In this document: one piece after another, positions 35,166 to 46,339 of the stretch
Layout: every line of letters begins with the position of its first letter
How positions within the stretch are numbered: the first letter of the stretch is position 1
DNA from: Saccharum officinarum
Lineage: Eukaryota > Streptophyta > Magnoliopsida > Poales > Poaceae
DNA length: 64,000 nt
Direction: 5' to 3'
Assembly: GCA_020631735.1 (NCBI GenBank)
Contig: CM036215.1
Coordinates: 16,208,346-16,272,345, forward strand
The notes under the pieces: generated by a model
The model's input: only the letters and a program-made list of their open reading frames with translations
Told to the model about the DNA's origin: nothing
Database searches by the model: none
Made by a program: the position numbers and the translations under genes

Positions 35166-36726
35166 GCTACTGTGAAACCCTAAATTTTCGTTTTATTTAA
35201 AAATAGATAAATTTGATTTAATTATGAATTTGTTGTGCATTCAAATTTAGGGAATAATAAATTTTGGGAAAATAAAATCAATCATAAGGATAGAAAATGT
35301 TCATGCCTGCATGCTGTTGCACAAGTATTTTTGTGATGAGTGGTTTTGATAAAATTTTTGAAAGGATTTGAAAATCAATTGGAAATGTGATTTGAAAATC
35401 GAATTTGAAAAAGGAAAATGAAATAAATCTTTTCCCCTTTCACTTCTCCGTTTTCGGCCTGTTGGCCCGTTTCCCCGGCCGGCCCATCACCCTCTCGCCC
35501 GCGCCTTCCGTCTTGGGCCGCGGCCCAGCCCACCTCGCCAGCAACCGTTGCCGCCCTCCCTCTCGCAGTCGCTGGCAGCCGGGGCCCGCATGTCGGCGCT
35601 TTCTCCTTCCCCAACCTCCCGCGCCTCTCTCTCGGTCAAGGCCGAAACCGTCGCCGCGCCCACTTCCTCCCGCATCGTGGGAGCGTCCGCGCCCTGGCTT
35701 GCATAAAAGAGAGAGAGCCGGACCCCTCACCGCCTCCCGTGCTACTTTTTCCGCTCCGAACCCACCCGCTTGGGCAACCGAAGCACCACCGCGGCGATCC
35801 ACCGGAGCACCGTCCGCCCCACCGCGTCGGTTGTCTCCCCCGAGCCGTCCCCGTCCCGTTTGAAGCCGTGGTGAGACTCCCCGTGCTCCCCTCCCTCTCC
35901 CTGTACCTCCAATTCGATGTTTGGTGGCCTCTAGGGCCTTAGCTAGTTGCTCCGGCGAGCCCTCTCCGGGCCGGCCATGGCGGGTGCCCCTCGGGCCTTT
36001 CCCCGGCCGCGTTTGTGGCAAAAATGGAACCCCTATCCCCTCCGCATTCTTCCTATGGGTTTTGTTTGGAGAATGGGGTCCTGTAGTGCCCGGCCGAGCA
36101 GCGCCGGCGAGCTCCATGGCGGCGCCGCCGTCGTCATTTCCGATTCCGGCGGCCGGCACCTCCTCTCTTCTCCCCCTTTTCTTTCCTAGCCACTCATCAC
36201 AAGATCAACGGCCGTGGGCAGCCGATACCCCTTCGGGGCAAATTTTGTTAAAGAGACCCCCAAGTTCTTGCATATCCTACCCGCAGTCCTCGGTTCAAAT
36301 AAAATTCTGATTTTCGATTTATTCTATTTCCGAAATGTTTTCAATTTATTTACAGAATTGCCACTGCAGTAAAACGTGTATAAAATCGTCGTTTTAGCTC
36401 CGATTCGACCCGTTCAACTTGCGTTAGATTCGTAATTTCATAATCTACGCAATAGTGCTACTGTTAGACCTGTTATTAGCTTTTGAATTTCTCAAATAAA
36501 TCTAGTTAATAGCTAGCTTTTGGAATAGTAAATGTCTCGTAACTTTTGCGTTGTAGCTCCGATTTTCGTGCAATTCGCGTCAATGTGATCGTAGCGAGAC
36601 GTAGATGATTTTGGTAAACATTTTATTCAGATTTATTTTTTGTTGGTGTACTGTTCTAATAGTAGCTATGTTTTGCTTGTATGTCTGCTCCGAATTGCGT
36701 GTTGTACTTTGTGTCGTTCGAGTTCA

Positions 36727-36810
36727 GACGGTGAGGAGTACGTCGGAAATCCGGACGCGTGCGAGGAGCAGCAGGACCAGCAGCAGTTCGTGAACCAAGG
36801 CAAGTATAGC
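36727..36810 (+). other. Exon-like conserved LTR segment with GC-type splice donor motif
   Basis: Reads DGEEYVGNPDACEEQQDQQQ in one frame and ends caaggcaagtatagc, which contains ag|gcaagt, the consensus of GC-type 5' splice sites. The counterparts are 90 nt long in the LARD-like LTRs (20690-20779 and 27148-27237, minus; DGEQYYDD, stop, EYYFEPDQQY) and in Gypsy2 (32989-33078 and 59002-59091, minus; EGEQYLDDSEYYFEPSQQY). Lengths differ by whole codons, and several changes between the latter two are at third positions. Its role is unknown: a spliced leader exon or an RNA element. Confidence 0.45.
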
Positions 36811-37059
36811 ATGGGCCTTCCTTGATTCCTATTCATTATATAATCTACTCATTATGCATGTGTCTAATATTGCTCGACTATAAGGACATCCTAGCCATTT
36901 ATGACTTATATCTTGATACCTATGGGTTTTATTGCATATGGGTAGAATGCTAGTGCTCTATCCAAACATGACCAATACTATGATTAATGGAACAAACGGA
37001 TAAACATGATGGTAATGATTGAAATATAGGGTAATGGTGCAAATGATGTCGATCATGTT

Positions 37060-37560
37060 GCCCTAAACTCTCCGTAAGGACTTGTCTGTAGGGCAAAAGC
37101 TGGGACATACAGTGCAACCGTGAGAGTCATATGGCTCTGACTTTAGCTCAGTAATAGGATCTTTTCTAGCTTGTTAGAGGTTACCCGAAAGGGCGCAAGA
37201 GGGGCTTGCCACTTTGGGTATAGAACTGCCTCTGTTCTGATGTGTATAGCCTGCGGGAATTGTGCCATCGAAAGGGGGGTTCTCTATATCTGCCTGCCGA
37301 GGAAACCTCGCGGCCCTAACTTGTTAGAAGAGGCCTATGGAAGGCTTCATAGTGTACCCTGCCTGCTCACCTTGGAAGTGTTAGGGGGTCGACGGGCCCC
37401 GGGCATACGGGTAACACGACTCACGGGTAAAGATGCACAACCTCTGCAGAGTGTTAAAACTGTTATAACAGCCGTGCTCACGGACACGAGCGGCCCGGAA
37501 AACTCACAGAATAAATGGTTACTAGATATGTGGATGAACTATGATGATGACGATGAGATC
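37060..37560 (+). other. Conserved LTR block shared by three element families
   Basis: Contains, in order, tccgtaaggacttgtctgta, gggacatacagtgcaaccg, atatggctctgactttagct, ttttctagcttgttagaggt, a ggggggttct box and gtgctcacggacacgagcgg. The same string of boxes is found on the minus strand in the LARD-like LTRs (20420-20008 and 26878-26466) and in Gypsy2 (32745-32310 and 58760-58326), although the rest of the LTRs is strongly diverged. An open frame of 153 codons (37171-37632) spans part of it, but the other copies have stops, so RNA-level or DNA-level function seems more likely than coding. Confidence 0.6.
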
Positions 37561-38056
37561 ACACTGTTGCTTTCTCTTCTTAATTCTAGTAGTGGATCAT
37601 GTGGGTTAAATGGGTGTTTGAGCATAACTTAATAATGATTAACAATGAAATATTGATCTACTAAAAGTGCTAACTGCAGTCAACCGTGTCTAGCCTTTTT
37701 GAGCCTCATGAATCCTCATACTATACTTGCGGAGTACGAATGTACTCACACTTGTTGCTATATTGTTTTTGGGTAAAATCCCGGATGGGTAACAGATGAC
37801 AGTTTCTACGAGGACTTCCCAGAAGATTTCTAGGTTTGAGTCAACCAGTCGTCCTTCCCTATGGATCAGACACTACGCCTGAGAGTTGCTATTTACTTTT
37901 CCGCTTGTTATGTAAGAACTACGTGATGTAATAACGATATGTATGTACATGGTGATGATACTTTTGTTAATTTGTCAGCTTATGTGTGCGACTATTCCTG
38001 GGGCGCACATAAGATGTATACACTCTATATTGTCCTTTAATTGGAGTGTGACAAAT

Positions 38057-38068
38057 TGGTATCGGAGC
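38057..38068 (+). other. Primer-binding site of Gypsy1, Met-tRNA type
   Basis: TGGTATCGGAGC lies three bases after the 5' LTR; it differs by one base from the usual TGGTATCAGAGC. Followed by tgtgtcgactgtaggacg. Confidence 0.85.
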
Positions 38069-38242
38069 TGTGTCGACTGTAGGACGCAAACCTAGGTAGA
38101 AATGGTCGTTTCTAGGAGTTTGACTTTATTTATTTAATTGCTACTACCTCACTCTTGATATTTTATTAAAATTTTTATGCTCTATTCTTTATTCTATTGC
38201 ATAAAATATTGACTCTGATAATATTTTATATCCAAACTATAG

Positions 38243-39151
38243 ATGCCTCGCCTCAGTGCCGCTGCCTACGTCGCCCAGTTCGTTCCAGCAGCACCTGCTC
38301 CACCAGCACCACCAGCAGTACCACCAGTGGAGCCAGAGGTCGCCCACATCACTGACGAGGAAGAGGAGGAACCCATGGAGGAGGAGGTATTTTCAGTGGC
38401 TGCATCGGATGGACCTGCTTCGACCCCCGTGGCTGCACCCATCCCACATGTGGATGCTCCAGTCCCCGCTGCTACACCTCCACCAGCATCCCAGGCCGCT
38501 TCTGCACCAACCCCAGTGCCCTCCCCAGCTGCATCAGAGGAGCCAGAAGAGATAGGCTGGACCACCAGGAACAAGTTTAAGGAAGCTCCCGAAGATGCCC
38601 ACTACCACAACCTTCTCACCACCATGCTAGCTGAGTACTATCCAGAGTTTGCTGCTTCTGTGAAGTACTACTGTGCGGAGCACACACATCCAGTGGAGGC
38701 GACGTACTGGAAGACCAATGTGATCGTCACCGCCTGGAACAACACCGACCAATCCCAGGATATTGTGACCACCCATAGCCACCGAGCCAGGCGTGCCAGT
38801 GTTTATGACAGCATGGAAGATGCTGCGCAGGCGGCGTACCTGCACTACCATGGCAGGCGTTTTGAGGATATGCAGAACAACCGCTACCGGTATCTTCCAC
38901 GCTATGACCCGAGGGTGAAGACTTGGGCAGTGTTGGCTCCTCCAGCTTCTGATCCCACCTTGGACACCACAGTGAGGCACCTCAGCGCTATGCAGGAGGT
39001 TAACGAAGCACTCAGGGAAGAGCTTCGTGCAGCGCAAAAATCTGAAAAGCGCCTTCAGAACCAGATAGATGAGATGGCCGTTCAGCTAGGACAGCCCACC
39101 ATTTACAAGAAGAAGGCCAGGGTGTTCACCATGGTGGATCGCGCTCCTTAG
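38243..39151 (+). CDS. Gypsy1 ORF0, intact extra protein upstream of gag
   Basis: An intact 302-codon frame starting 175 bp after the primer site and ending TAG at 39151, about 690 bp before gag. Layout: N-terminal motif MPRLSAAAYVAQF; Pro/Ala-rich stretch to residue 35; acidic run TDEEEEEPMEEE; Pro/Ser/Ala linker to about 105; a presumed folded domain (EIGWTTRNKFKEAPEDAHYH to SMEDAAQAAYLHYHGR, about 110-215); a coiled-coil-like segment (EVNEALREELRAAQKSEKRL, about 250-285); and a basic tail. It is not gag: it has no zinc knuckle. The homologous frame in Gypsy2 argues that it is a standing part of these elements. Extra frames between 5' LTR and gag are known in Ogre-type elements, but I do not know this one as a described family. 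Function unknown; the coiled coil suggests self-association. Confidence 0.75.
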   Translation: MPRLSAAAYVAQFVPAAPAPPAPPAVPPVEPEVAHITDEEEEEPMEEEVFSVAASDGPASTPVAAPIPHVDAPVPAATPPPASQAASAPTPVPSPAASEEPEEIGWTTRNKFKEAPEDAHYHNLLTTMLAEYYPEFAASVKYYCAEHTHPVEATYWKTNVIVTAWNNTDQSQDIVTTHSHRARRASVYDSMEDAAQAAYLHYHGRRFEDMQNNRYRYLPRYDPRVKTWAVLAPPASDPTLDTTVRHLSAMQEVNEALREELRAAQKSEKRLQNQIDEMAVQLGQPTIYKKKARVFTMVDRAP

Positions 39152-39841
39152 ATGTTTGCAGCCCCGCCTTGCTGAATGCGTTTTAGAATCGAGGGTCGTG
39201 TCAAGTTTATGTGTGGGTTGTGAACTTTTAATTGTCTTGTTGCTTGTGATGATGAACTTGAATGATTTGGAGTTTGTGTGATTGCAGGAACAGTGTGGGC
39301 TTGTCCACATGTTCTTTTTATCAAAACCTTAAGTTAGTGTTTGTTTAACTTAGTTGGGGTTTAAAATTCTGCTTTACTGCTGTGCTGTTTCTCAGAGCAG
39401 TCTGCAATGTTTGTCTCATATCTCTAAATCTCTACGTCCAAAAATTATGAAATTTTTGTGGAAAGAACTAGACTTGTGTACCTTTCATTTCCCACTGGAA
39501 TCACCTCATTATCAATTCTGGTTTGAGAGATATGCCTGCTACAACCTGGCAAGTTTGTGCAGTCTGTAACCTAGAACAGAAATTGTTTAGCTCAGTTTTT
39601 GATGATGTTGCCGTCCGTATCAGTGAAAAAGTTCTATACAAAAGTTGTAGCAGACTCTTTAAGCTTTCCAACGATGTATGCCACGCATATTTTGGATTTC
39701 TGGAACTTGAGTACACTCCAGTTTTCGGTCTGCCGTTGTAGACACTCATCCAGAAATTTTCAGTTATGTTATTTACCTTTTGTAAATAATTTATAAATTT
39801 TTGGAAGATCTCTAAAAGTTTGCACATTTGATTGGAGACAG
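39152..39841 (+). other. Noncoding spacer between ORF0 and gag
   Basis: About 39390-39790 is a conserved module with phrases such as gcagtctgcaatgtttgtct, aactagacttgtgtaccttt and aagctttccaacgatgtatg. Related copies occur at 46250-45880 (second Gypsy1 copy), 56337-56640, 23690-24060, 25060-25440 (these three reversed) and 62790-63240. No significant open frame on the coding strand. Confidence 0.6.
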
Positions 39842-42800
39842 ATGGCCGCCAGAGGAGGACGTGGCAGAGGCCGTGGCCGTGGTCGTGGACACGGAGCTTT
39901 GGTGGATCCACCTCCGCCACCGCCGGTGACCATTGAGCAGCTGATGGCCATGCAAGCGCAGCTCATGCAGACAGTGATGGACCGTCTCGGTGAGCAACCC
40001 GCAGGAGCACCCCCACCTGTGCAGGTCCGTGACAAGCGTGGTGAGTTTCTGAAAGGACGCCCACCTGTGTTCACACATGCCTCTGAACCTATGGAGGCGG
40101 ATGACTGGCTGAGAGCTGTGGAAAAGCAGCTAAACATTGCACAGTGCAACGACTTGGAGAAAGTCTTGTACGCCTCAGGCCAACTCCAAGGAGCTGCTCA
40201 GGATTGGTGGGAGTCATTCCAGTATGGACGTCCAGAGAATGCTCCAGAGGTCACATGGAAAGAGTTCACAGAGAACTTCAGGTCCTATCATATTCCGGAG
40301 GGACTTATTGAGCTGAAGCAAGAGGAGTTCCGGGCTCTCAAGCAAGGGTCCATGTCTGTGGCGGAATACCGCGACAAGTTTGCACAATTGTCGCGATATG
40401 CCCCGGCTGAAGTGGCTCGGGATTCTGACAAACAGCGCCGTTTTCTGAAGGGCCTGTATGATGGACTCCAGCTGCAACTGATGTCCAACAAATATGCCAG
40501 TTTCCAAGAGTTAGTGGACCGCGCCATAGTAATTGATAACAAGCGTAAGGAAATGGACCTCAAGAAGAGGAAGCTCCAGGGACAGGCATCGGGTAGCAAC
40601 ACTCGCCCGCGAGCCTTTCCGCAGCAAGGTTTTCCGCAGAGGAACCAAGGGCCACCCAACCAATGGAACAAGGGCCAGTACCCCCAGCGGAACCAGTACC
40701 AGCAGCGTCCCCAGTACCCACCGCAGTTGGGTAATCAGAGTCAGCAGCGCCCCAGCAACAGCAAGCTAGCAACCAAGCTCCACGTCAGGGAGTGCCCAAC
40801 AATGCCCCAATCAAGAGTGGCACCCCAGGCAACCCCAATGCCTGTTACAACTGTGGAGAGGTGGGACACTATTCGTACCAGTGCCCGAAGAAGCAGAACC
40901 GACAGGCCCCGCAGAACCAGCAAAACAACCAGAGACCCAACGCTCGACCTCCGTACACTGGCAAGGTGAATCATGTGTCGTCGGAATCAGCTCAGGAGGC
41001 GCCTGAGGTTATGCTGGGTACGTTTAGCGTCAACTCCATCTCCGCTACCGTACTTTTTGATTCCGGTGCCTCGCATTCTTTCATATCCCAAGCTTTTGTT
41101 AGAATGCATAGCATACCCCTGTGTGCCATGAAGGATCCCATGCTAGTAAATTCACCGGGGGGTAGCATGCCCGCAAATTATTGGAGCCCTTCTACTAGTA
41201 TATTTTTAAGGGGGGTAGCTTTCAAGGTAAATCCAATTGTTCTGAGAACCGCTGGAATTGACCTCATCCTGGGAATGGATTGGATGAAGCAACATAGGGC
41301 AGTGATACAATGTCAGGAGAAATCTGTGGTTGTGACATCTCCAAGTGGTGATAGAATTTGTGTCGAAGTAGAAGTGCAAGCTCAACCTACTGCCACCGTC
41401 AATCAGCTGAGCGATGTTGTTAACCAGGAGAACCAGGTGGTGGATGAATTCCCGGACGTGTTCCCCGATGAATTGCCAGGTATGCCACTCGATCGCGACA
41501 TCGAATTCCTTATCGAGCTTTTACCTGGGACTGCACCCATAGCTAAGAGACCATATAGAATGGGGGTAAATGAATTAGAAGAACTAAAGAAACAAATTAA
41601 AGAATTGCAAGAGAAAGGTTTTATTCGTCCTAGTTCTTCACCTTGGGAGCACCTGTTATATTTGTGGATAAGAAAGATGGCACACGAAGGATGTGTGTCG
41701 ATTATAGGTCCCTAAATGAAGTCACCATCAAGAACAAATACCCACTCCCTAGAATTGATGATTTATTTGATCAGCTGAAAGGTGCTTGTGTGTTCTCAAA
41801 AATTGACCTCCGTTCTGGATATCACCAACTAAAAATTCGTGCGTCTGACATACCCAAGACAGCATTTACTACCAGATATGGCCTTTATGAGTACACAGTG
41901 ATGTCTTTTGGACTGACAAATGCACCTGCATACTTTATGTACCTAATGAACAAAGTATTCATGGAGTACTTGGATAAGTTTGTAGTGGTATTCATAGATG
42001 ATATCCTAGTATTCTCCAAAAATGAAGGGGAACATGCCGAACACTTAAGGTTAGTCTTACAAAAACTCAGGGAACATAAATTGTATGCAAAGAGGAGCAA
42101 ATGTGAGTTCTGGCTGAAAGAAGTATCTTTTCTGGGACATGTGGTCTCTAACGGTGGAATAGCCGTAGATCCCAGTAAAGTGCAAGATGTGTTGGATTGG
42201 AAAGCCCCAGTCAATGCTAGTGAAATCCGTAGCTTTTTGGGTTTGGCTGGATACTATAGAAGGTTTATTGAAGGGTTCTCTAAGCTAGCCAAGCCTATGA
42301 CAGCCCTATTAGAGAAGAATGCCAAATTTGTTTGGTCAGACAAATGTCAAGCTAACTTTGAGGAGTTAAAGAAAAGGTTGACAACAGCCCCGGTGTTGAC
42401 CCTACCTGATTTAAGTAAGAGTTTCTCTATTTATTGTGATGCATCTCGCCTAGGCCTTGGATGTGTGCTTATGCAAGAAGGAAAGGTTGTGGCCTATGCA
42501 TCCAGGCAATTGAGAAAGCATGAACTGAATTACCCAACCCATGACTTGGAATTAGCCGCAGTTGTCCATGCTCTAAAAATCTGGAGGCATTATTTGATCG
42601 GACATAAGTGTGACATCTACACTGACCACAAGAGTTTAAAATATATTTTTACTCAGTCTGAGTTGAACTTAAGGCAACGTCGTTGGCTAGAGTTAATTAA
42701 AGACTATGATCTGGAAGTGCATTATCATCCTGGAAAGGCAAATGTTGTTGCCGATGCACTTAGCCGGAAAAGCTATGCCAACGGACTTCAGTTGACATTT

Positions 42801-44309
42801 ATACCAGCAGAGTTGCGAGCTGAAATAGAACGTCTCAACTTGGGTTTTGTCAATAATGTAGTAGAATTGGCTATAGAACCTACATTGGAGCAAGAGATAT
42901 GTAAAGGTCAGTTGGAGGATGAGAAATTGAAAGAGATTGCCGAGCAGGTTGTGGTTGGAAAGGCACCAGGTTTCCGGTTGGATGAGAATGGTACTCTATG
43001 GTTTGGAAAAAGATATGTGTACCTGAAGTGAAAGCCATCCGCGATATGATTCTGCGAGAGGCACATGATTCTGCTTATTCTATACACCCTGGAAGCACCA
43101 AGATGTACTTGGACCTCAAAGAGAAGTATTGGTGGTATGGTTTGAAAAGGGATGTGGCTGAGTATGTGGCCATATGTGATACTTGTCAAAGGGTGAAGGC
43201 TGAGCACCAAAGGCCTGCAGGATTGTTGCAACCAATGAAAATACCAGAGTGGAAATGGGAAGAAGTTGGTATGGACTTCATTACTGGATTGCCCCGCACT
43301 CAACAAGGATATGATTCGATCTGGGTAATAGTGGATCGACTTACTAAGGTAGCCCACTTCTTGCCAGTCAAAACCACTTATAGTGGTGCAAAGCTAGCGG
43401 AATTGTATATGGAGAGAATAGTATGTCTACATGGGTTCCAAAGAAGATCGTATCTGACCGAGGAACTCAGTTTACATCGCATTTTTGGCGTAAGGTACAC
43501 AGTGCTTTGGGAACCAAGTTAAATTTCAGTTCGGCATATCACCCCCAAACTGATGGGCAGACCGAAAGGACCAATCAAATCTTGGAAGACATGTTGAGAG
43601 CTTGTGCCTTACAGTATGGTACTAGTTGGGATAAGAGTTTGTCATATGCTGAGTTTTCATACAACAATAGTCACCAGAAAAGTCTCAAGATGGCGCCATT
43701 CGAAGCTTTATACGGACGAAAGTGTAGAACACCTCTATTCTGGAATCAGACAGGTGAAACCCAAGTGTTTGGACCTGATGTCCTACGCAATGCAGAGGAA
43801 CAAGTGAGGATGATCAGGGATAATTTGAGAGTAGCACAGTCTAGACAGAAGAGCTATGCTGATACCCGAAGGAGAGAGTTGAGTTTTCAAGTAGGTGACT
43901 ATGTGTATTTGAAGGTGTCACCAATGAGAAATGTGAGAAGATTCAATATGAAGGGCAAGTTAGCACCGAGATATGTAGGACCTTTCAAGATTCTGGAGAG
44001 ACGTGGAGAAGTGGCTTATCAATTGGAATTGCCAGAAAGTTTAGCAGGTGTGCATGATGTGTTCCATGTTTCACAGCTGAAAAAGTGTTTGCGGGTACCA
44101 GAAGAGCAGATTCCCTTGGAGGAGCTTACTGTTAAAGAAGATCTCACGTATGAGGAGTATCCGGTAAAGATACTTGAAACTGCAGAAAGAGTTACCAGGA
44201 GCCGCACTATAAAGATGTGCAGAGTGCAATGGAATCGTTATTCAGAAGATGAATCTACGTGGGAAGAGAAGAAGATCTGAGAAAGTCTTATCCACAGCTT
44301 TTTGAGTAA
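39842..44309 (+). CDS. Gypsy1 gag-pol polyprotein, first copy, frameshifted as assembled
   Basis: One long gag-pol frame from ATG 39842 to TAA 44309, as in Tekay/Del elements. Order: Arg/Gly-rich start; gag ([37 protein letters not shown]); zinc knuckle [14 protein letters not shown] near 40843; protease [11 protein letters not shown] near 41056; reverse transcriptase ([23 protein letters not shown] near 41990); RNase H ([24 protein letters not shown]); integrase ([38 protein letters not shown], covering the DDE triad); and a chromodomain-like tail. One-base losses in homopolymers at about 40748, 41646, 43013, 43434 and 44266 break the frame. None is shared with the second copy, so they may be sequencing errors. 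The product would drive particle formation, reverse transcription and integration. Confidence 0.9.
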
Positions 44310-44354
44310 GCATCATCCAATCTCGAGGACGAGATTCTTTTAAGGGGGTAGAAT

Positions 44355-45624
44355 TGTGAACCCTAAATTTTCTTTTTATTAAAAATAGATAAATTTGATT
44401 TAATTATGAATTTGTTGTGCATTCAAATTTAGGGAATAATAAATTTTGGGAAAATAAAATCAATCATAAGGTTAGAAAATGTTCATGCCTGCATGCTGTT
44501 GCACAAGTATTTTTGTGAGTGGTTTTGATAAATTTTTGAAAGGATTTGAAATCAATTGGAAATGTGATTTGAAAATCAAATTTGAAAAAGGAAAATGAAA
44601 TAAATCTTTCCCTTTCACTTCTCCGTTTTCGGCCTGTTGGCCGTTTCCCCGGCCGGCCATCCCCTTCGCCCGCGCCTTCCGTCTTGGGCCGCGGCCCAGC
44701 CCACCTCGCCAGCAACCGTGCGCCCTCCCTCTCGCAGTCGCTGGCAGCCGGCCCGCTGTCGGCGCTTTCTCCTTCCCCAACCTCCCGCGCCTCTCTCTCG
44801 TCAAGCCGAAACCGTCGCCGCGCCCACTTCTCCCGCATCGGGAGCGTCCGCGCCCTGGCTTGCATAAAAGAGAGAAGCCGGACCCCTCACCGCCTCCCGT
44901 GCTACTTTTTCGCTCCGAACCCACCCGCTTTGGGCAACCGAGCACCACCGCGGCGATCCACCGGAGCACCGTCCGCCCCACCGCGTCGGTTGTCTCCCCC
45001 GAGCCGTCCCCGTCCCGTTTGAAGCCGTGGTGAGACTCCCCGTGCTCCCCTCCCTCTCCCTGTACCTCCAATTCGATGTTTGTGGCCTCTAGGGCCTAGC
45101 TAGTTGCTCCGGCGAGCCCTTCCGGGCCGGCCATGGCGGGTGCCCCTCGGGCCTTTCCCCGGCCGCGTTGTGGCAAAAATGGAACCCCTATCCCCTCGCA
45201 TTCTTTCCTATGGGTTTTGTTTGGAGAATGGGGTCCTGTAGTGCCCGGCCGAGCAGCGCCGGCGAGCTCCATGGCGGCGCCGCCGTCGTCATTTCCGATT
45301 CCGGCGGCCGCCACCTCCTTCTTCTCCCCTTTCTTTCCTAGCCACTCATCACAAGATCAACGGCCGTGGGCAGCCGATACCCCTTCGGGCAATTTTGTTA
45401 AAGAGACCCCCAAGTTCTTGCATATCCTACCCGCAGTCCTCGGTTCAAATAAAATTCTGATTTTCGATTTATTTTAATTCCGAAATGTTTTCAATTATTT
45501 ACAGAATTGCCACTGCAGTAAAACGTGTATAAATCGTCGTTTTAGCTCCGATTCGACCCGTTCAACTTGCGTTAGATTCGTAATTTCATAATCTACGCAT
45601 AGTGCTACTGTTAGACCTGTTATT
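44355..45624 (+). repeat. Partial Gypsy1 LTR ending at the assembly gap
   Basis: Matches the first 1305 bp of the outer LTRs but is 1270 bp long, with many single-base losses, mostly in homopolymers (for example cccggccggccc against ccggccggcc, and gttggcccg against gttggccg). Error density rises towards the gap, as expected at the unpolished end of a long-read contig. The purine tract taagggggtagaat lies just before it. Confidence 0.85.
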
Positions 45625-45724
45625 NNNNNNNNNNNNNNNNNNNNNNNNNNNNNNNNNNNNNNNNNNNNNNNNNNNNNNNNNNNNNNNNNNNNNNNNNNNN
45701 NNNNNNNNNNNNNNNNNNNNNNNN
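45625..45724. other. Assembly gap, 100 N
   Basis: Exactly 100 undetermined bases, the conventional length for a gap of unknown size. The left side stops in the LTR; the right side restarts in the Gypsy1 spacer, at the equivalent of about 39230. The remainder of an LTR, primer site and ORF0 would be missing if the tandem were real. Confidence 0.95.
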
Positions 45725-46339
45725 ATTGTCTTGTTGCTTGTGATGATGAACTTGAATGATTTGGAGTTTGTGTGATTGCAGGAACAGTGTGGGCTTGTCC
45801 ACATGTTCTTTTTTATCAAAACCTTAAGTTAGTGTTTGTTTAACTTAGTTGGGGTTTAAAATTCTGCTTTACTGCTGTGCTGTTTCTCAGAGCAGTCTGC
45901 AATGTTTGTCTCATATCTCTAAATCTCTACGTCCAAAAAAATTATGAAATTTTTGTGGAAAGAACTAGACTTGTGTACCTTTCATTTCCCACTGGAATCA
46001 CCTCATTATCAATTCTGGTTTGAGAGATATGCCTGCTACAACCTGGCAAGATTTGTGCAGTCTGTAACCTAGAACAGAAATTGTTATAGCTCAGTTTTTG
46101 ATGATGTTGCCGTCCGTATCAGTGAAAAAGTTCTATACAAAAGTTGTAGCAGACTCTTTAAGCTTTCCAACGATGTATGCCACGCATATTTTGGATTTCT
46201 GGAACTTGAGTTACACTCCAGTTTTCGGTCTGCCGTTGTAGACACTCATCCAGAAATTTCAGTTATGTTATTTACCTTTTGTAAATAATTTATAAATTTT
46301 GGAAGATCTCTAAAAGTTTGCACATTTGATTGGAGACAG
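45725..46339 (+). other. Spacer before gag, second copy
   Basis: Equivalent of 39230-39841 with single-base homopolymer differences. Contains the conserved spacer module; no gene. Confidence 0.7.

Larger units (their letters stand above)
35171..38053 (+). repeat. 5' LTR of Gypsy1
   Basis: 2883 bp. A TATA box (cataaaa, 35702-35708) leaves a short U3 and a long transcribed part. GC-rich leader at 35450-36200, exon-like segment at 36727-36810, conserved block at about 37060-37560. Confidence 0.9.

Noticed and set aside
35440..36159. 239-codon minus-strand Gly/Arg-rich frame in the Gypsy1 LTR, and its copy at 51128
   Set aside because: GC-rich leader gives long frames on both strands; no domain, no conservation in the partial LTR, and antisense to the LTR transcript.
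37171..37632. 153-codon frame in the Gypsy1 LTR as a protein gene
   Set aside because: Similar words appear in the other families, but those copies carry stops, and the similarity is just as strong at the nucleotide level; treated as a conserved noncoding block.
38627..39037. Minus-strand frame opposite ORF0
   Set aside because: Shadow of the intact plus-strand ORF0.
45586..45819. Open frames running through the N gap
   Set aside because: They exist only because N codons were translated as X.
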